64,000 nt of DNA. Source: Blautia sp. An81 (GTDB lineage: Bacteria > Bacillota > Clostridia > Lachnospirales > Lachnospiraceae). How positions within the stretch are numbered: the stretch's first letter is position 1; every line of letters begins with the position of its first letter. The notes beneath the pieces are model-generated. The model did not search any database and was not told the origin of the DNA. It worked only from the letters and a program-made list of their open reading frames with translations. Positions 61,050-64,000 of the stretch are shown here, piece by piece. A program made the translations under genes and the position numbers. The DNA is taken from the NCBI RefSeq assembly GCF_002161285.1, contig NZ_NFHH01000011.1, positions 1 to 64,000 on the forward strand. Reading direction: 5' to 3'.

Positions 61050-61475
61050 TCACCTTCTCCTTCCTGTAATCCTATCATTTCTTTTCTCTTCTCTGTCATA
61101 TATCTTTTTTATCTGTCCCAGTCCTTTATAATATTCCTGTATTCCTTTCTGAGCTTTTGCATATTTTACTGTACAATAAATATACGTAAGCACACTGTAA
61201 ACCACCAGCAGGATAATATACCCGCCCAGTGCACCCACTACCAGAAGCGTAAGGTTCATCCGATGTATATTGTTCATCAGATATTCACTTTTATATCCGG
61301 CCCATCCTAACAGGAGCAGTCCATAGGCCATGGTGGTAAGAAAAAAATTCTTGATCAAAGCCAAGCCTATGTAATCGCTTCTATAATAATTGCTGATAGC
61401 CAGATGCTGCTTTCCCTCACCTGATTCATATGCAGCCAGTTTATGCATTTTCTTTATTTTCTGGACGTCAAGCAT
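61050..61475 (-). CDS. Small membrane protein of unknown function
   Basis: 141 residues with two spans (NFFLTTMAYGLLLLGWAGYK and LTLLVVGALGGYIILLVVYS), a charged N-terminus with EGKQHLAISNYYRSD and a basic tail (LGQIKKIYDREEKRNDRITG). No family recognised. ATG 61475 with AAAGAGGAAA. It overlaps or abuts the next membrane protein gene, so the two products probably interact. Confidence 0.75.
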   Translation of the reverse strand: MLDVQKIKKMHKLAAYESGEGKQHLAISNYYRSDYIGLALIKNFFLTTMAYGLLLLGWAGYKSEYLMNNIHRMNLTLLVVGALGGYIILLVVYSVLTYIYCTVKYAKAQKGIQEYYKGLGQIKKIYDREEKRNDRITGRRR

Positions 61476-61522
61476 AAAATTTCCTCTTTCCTTATATTCT
61501 GATACATACTCATACTTACTGC

Positions 61523-61552
61523 ATTATAACATACCCCTGGGAAGTGAATCAA
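61523..61552 (-). promoter_or_regulatory. Promoter of the membrane protein pair
   Basis: On the minus strand TTGATT (61547-61552) and TATAAT (61523-61528), 18-base spacer, about 50 bases before the ATG at 61475. Confidence 0.65.
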
Positions 61553-61557
61553 GAGTT

Positions 61558-62280
61558 TTAGGCCCCAGAGCCGATAGCAATTACCAGAAAATAGACTCTG
61601 TCCGCCCCTGCCTTTTTCAGTATTCTTGCAGCCTCGTCCACAGTGGCTCCAGTAGTATAAATATCGTCTACAAGCAATACATTCCCACCCTCCAGTCTGC
61701 CTTTGGAAATAAAGGCATTATTCAGATTCGCCTTCCGTTCTGCCGGTCCCAGATCCTTTTGAGGACGGGTATTTACTTTTCGTTTTAATAATTTTTTATC
61801 CACAGGCAGAGCCAGTCTTTTTCCCAAAGCTTCTGCTATGAGTTCTGCCTGGTTATACCCTCTCTTTTCCAAGCGTTTTCTGTGAAGGGGTACAGGTACT
61901 ATAATATCTATTTTCCAACGGCTTATCTGCTCTTTTGCCCAAAGAGCTCCCAGCTCTCCGTAAAATGTTCCATATTCCTGTCGTTTTTCATATTTTAATT
62001 TGTATAGGGATTCCTGAAGAAGTGTACTATAGGGAAAAATTCCTATTCCCTGTTCAAAGAAATGTCTTCGGCTGCTACAGTCCCTGCAGTATTCCTGTCC
62101 GGGATCACTCAGTGGTCTGGAACACTTATAGCACCTTGGTCCTGTTACAGGTTGCAATTTTTCCCTGCAGCTGTCACAGATTTTCTGTCCCCGGAAGCCG
62201 ATTATGTTATGACACACTGGGCAGTGCCGGGGATACAGAATATCCAGAAATGTATTCATTATTATTTTTTTATTTTTCAC
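61558..62280 (-). CDS. comF: ComF family protein (phosphoribosyltransferase-like)
   Basis: 240 residues. N-terminal zinc-finger part with paired cysteines (CPVCHN, ICDSC, CYKCSRP, YCRDC), then a PRTase domain with PVPLHRKRLEKRGYNQAELI and the PRPP loop VLLVDDIYTTGAT. ComF helps import single-stranded DNA in competent cells and exists also in many non-competent bacteria. The start is GTG 62280, which has AGGGAGATTCA and overlaps the recD2 stop by 4 bases (GTGA), so the two are coupled. Confidence 0.92.
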   Translation of the reverse strand: MKNKKIIMNTFLDILYPRHCPVCHNIIGFRGQKICDSCREKLQPVTGPRCYKCSRPLSDPGQEYCRDCSSRRHFFEQGIGIFPYSTLLQESLYKLKYEKRQEYGTFYGELGALWAKEQISRWKIDIIVPVPLHRKRLEKRGYNQAELIAEALGKRLALPVDKKLLKRKVNTRPQKDLGPAERKANLNNAFISKGRLEGGNVLLVDDIYTTGATVDEAARILKKAGADRVYFLVIAIGSGA

Positions 62281-64000
62281 TGAATCTCCCTGATTCTTAC
62301 GTCCAAAGCTGTATATCGATTTTGTTCCATCTGATTGCTTTCCATATCAAAAAAGGTTCTTTCATCTCCCACAAGAGTCACGCATTTTCTGGCTCTCGTA
62401 ACAGCGGTGTAAAGGAGATTTCGGTTCATCAGCATCTTAGGACCCTGAAGAAGGGGAATCACTACTGCAGGATACTCACTTCCCTGGGCTTTATGTATGG
62501 TAATGGCATAGGCCAGCTCCAGTTCTTCCAGCTGCTTAAAAGAGTATTCCACGAATCTTTTCTCTTCAAATTCAACGGTTACTGTTTCTGCAAACAGGTT
62601 AATCTCCCGGATGATTCCAGTATCTCCGTTAAAAACTCCTACTCCCTTTTCAACAGGTATACCGTAATTTCCCCTGATTTCCCACTCCAGCTGATAATTA
62701 TTCTTTATCTGCATTACCTTATCACCTTCCCGAAAGAGCCCCTGTCCATGCTCTTTTTCCTTTTTCTCCGCCTCCGGAGGGTTCAAATACTGCTGCAGTA
62801 TCACATTTAAGCGCTCCACTCCCAGCAGACCCTTTTTCATAGGGGTAAGGACCTGAATCTCATATGGAGAGGCTTCTACATACTTAGGAAGTTTCTTCTG
62901 GATCAGAGTTATGACAATACTGATGATCACATTTGCATCATAGCGTTTCAGAAAGAAAAAATCCCTGCTCTTATTGTCAAGTATCACCGGTATTCCCTGG
63001 TTGATCTTATGAGCGTTCACCACAATATCGCTCTGGGATGCCTGCCGGAAGATTTTCACCAGTTCTACCACTGGAAACTGCCCTGAAGAGATAATATCTT
63101 TCAGTACGCTTCCTGGTCCTACACTTGGGAGCTGGTTTACGTCTCCCACCAGGATCAGGCGGGTTCCGGAAACAATTGCAGAAAGAAGGGCATGCATCAG
63201 AAATATATCTACCATAGACATTTCATCAATGATGATCACATCTGCCTCCAGAGGATTCTGGGCATTTCTCTCAAATCGGATGCTCTCCTGAGCCTGTTCA
63301 GGACCGCCGCTCAGTTCAAGAAGCCGATGTATGGTCTTTGCCTCATACCCGGTGGCCTCCGTCATCCTCTTAGCGGCCCTGCCTGTAGGCGCCGCCAGAC
63401 ATATATCCAGTTCTTCCATTTCAAAGTATCGGATAATGGCATTGATCGTAGTAGTCTTACCAGTCCCCGGACCTCCTGTGACAACCAAAAGTCCATTTTT
63501 CACTGCTTCCCGTACTGCCTCCTGCTGTTTTTCATCCAGCTCTATTCTGGCAGCTCTCTGTATCCTCTGAATCTTTTCATCCAGGATGTCCTCCTGCACA
63601 GTATCCTGAAGGTTTAATGTATGGAGCATCTGGGCTACATGAAGCTCTATCTGATAATAGGAAGAAGCATACACTGCCAGTTCTGCCGGCTTTCCTTCTC
63701 TGCATATCTCCCGGATCACTATCTTTCTGTCAATGGAAAGATCCGTCAGATGTTTCTCCATATATTCTTGTTCTACTCCCAGCAGCTCTTTGGCCCGGCC
63801 AAGCAGTACTTCTTTTGGCAGATAAACATGGCCTTCTCCTGATGCCTGAAGTAATATGTATAGAATACCGCTTCTGATGCGGTAATCTGAATCTGTATGG
63901 ATTCCAATCCTGGCGGCAATCTCATCTGCGATCTTAAAACCTACCCCGGGAATGTCCTCTGCCATTTTATAGGGATTCTCTTTCAGTATTCCGTACATCT
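62277..64000 (-). CDS. recD2: RecD2-type ATP-dependent DNA helicase (partial)
   Basis: Superfamily 1B 5'-3' helicase. At least 573 residues are visible; the N-terminal 160 or so are beyond the right edge. Helix-hairpin-helix segment EDIPGVGFKIADEIAARIGI, Walker A VVTGGPGTGKTTTINAII, Walker B-like DVIIIDEMSMVDIFL, GDVNQLPSVGPGSVL, an SH3-like insert (GDTGIIREINLFAETVTVEF) and motif VI YAITIHKAQGSEYPAVVIPL. Downstream it overlaps comF by 4 bases. Confidence 0.94.
   Translation of the reverse strand, partial: MYGILKENPYKMAEDIPGVGFKIADEIAARIGIHTDSDYRIRSGILYILLQASGEGHVYLPKEVLLGRAKELLGVEQEYMEKHLTDLSIDRKIVIREICREGKPAELAVYASSYYQIELHVAQMLHTLNLQDTVQEDILDEKIQRIQRAARIELDEKQQEAVREAVKNGLLVVTGGPGTGKTTTINAIIRYFEMEELDICLAAPTGRAAKRMTEATGYEAKTIHRLLELSGGPEQAQESIRFERNAQNPLEADVIIIDEMSMVDIFLMHALLSAIVSGTRLILVGDVNQLPSVGPGSVLKDIISSGQFPVVELVKIFRQASQSDIVVNAHKINQGIPVILDNKSRDFFFLKRYDANVIISIVITLIQKKLPKYVEASPYEIQVLTPMKKGLLGVERLNVILQQYLNPPEAEKKEKEHGQGLFREGDKVMQIKNNYQLEWEIRGNYGIPVEKGVGVFNGDTGIIREINLFAETVTVEFEEKRFVEYSFKQLEELELAYAITIHKAQGSEYPAVVIPLLQGPKMLMNRNLLYTAVTRARKCVTLVGDERTFFDMESNQMEQNRYTALDVRIREIQ

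Noticed and set aside
1-64000. CRISPR array, rRNA operon or prophage
   Set aside because: I saw no regularly spaced repeats, no rRNA-like segments and no phage structural genes.

Overview
The window looks like chromosomal DNA of a low-to-mid GC anaerobic Firmicute, most likely a gut Lachnospiraceae (Blautia/Ruminococcus-like). The grounds are DUF4867, DUF4364 and DUF1836 proteins, an A-type flavodiiron protein, a TIGR01212 radical SAM protein, a rlmD with a C-terminal extension, a TnpV relic, and consensus Gram-positive Shine-Dalgarno and sigma-A-type promoter sequences. This is inference from protein families; no rRNA is present. Most genes lie on the minus strand.

Layout. (1) 1-3.7 kb is an accessory island: the end of an IS66-type element (tnpB/tnpA), an AT-rich two-gene unit (YaaC-like plus SEC-C protein), a decayed response regulator and a TnpV gene, set against rlmD. 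(2) 3.7-16 kb is core and semi-core: rlmD, a small acidic-tailed membrane protein, pcrA, an NhaC antiporter with a long structured leader, a DUF1836 regulator with a palindrome in its promoter, a TetR / flavin-ferredoxin / broken permease unit, yerC, a PHP phosphatase and an acyltransferase. (3) 16-20 kb holds a sugar operon (DUF4867, FucI-like isomerase, xylulokinase) behind a palindromic operator, then an orphan short solute-binding lipoprotein. (4) 20.6-28.5 kb: radical SAM/DUF4364 pair, nrdR, fprA, M42 peptidase, orphan carbamate kinase, split ThrE exporter, uppP. (5) 28.5-37 kb: carAB, two identical tRNA-Leu(CAG) genes, a ClpX-type unfoldase, an HtrA-type protease.

(6) 37-56.3 kb is a surface-polysaccharide locus. 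An ABC exporter (Wzm, and Wzt with a C-terminal carbohydrate-binding domain) is followed by a methyltransferase, a kinase-like protein with a C-terminal coiled coil, and two long two-domain GT2 glycosyltransferases. A D,D-carboxypeptidase on the opposite strand interrupts the row. Beyond it lie a third two-domain GT2, a single-domain GT2, a CapD/PglF-type dehydratase, a polyprenyl-phosphate sugar-1-P transferase, an LCP ligase and another GT2. Together these can start a chain on undecaprenyl phosphate, extend it, probably cap it, export it and attach it to the wall. The methyltransferase plus kinase/coiled-coil pair looks like a split version of WbdD, the chain terminator and length ruler of E. 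coli O8/O9a antigens. I regard it as the most interesting system in the window.

(7) 56.4-64 kb: azlCD, an HPr-like protein, cdaA-cdaR (c-di-AMP synthesis), two uncharacterised membrane proteins, comF and recD2, which runs off the right edge. I see no CRISPR array, rRNA or prophage.
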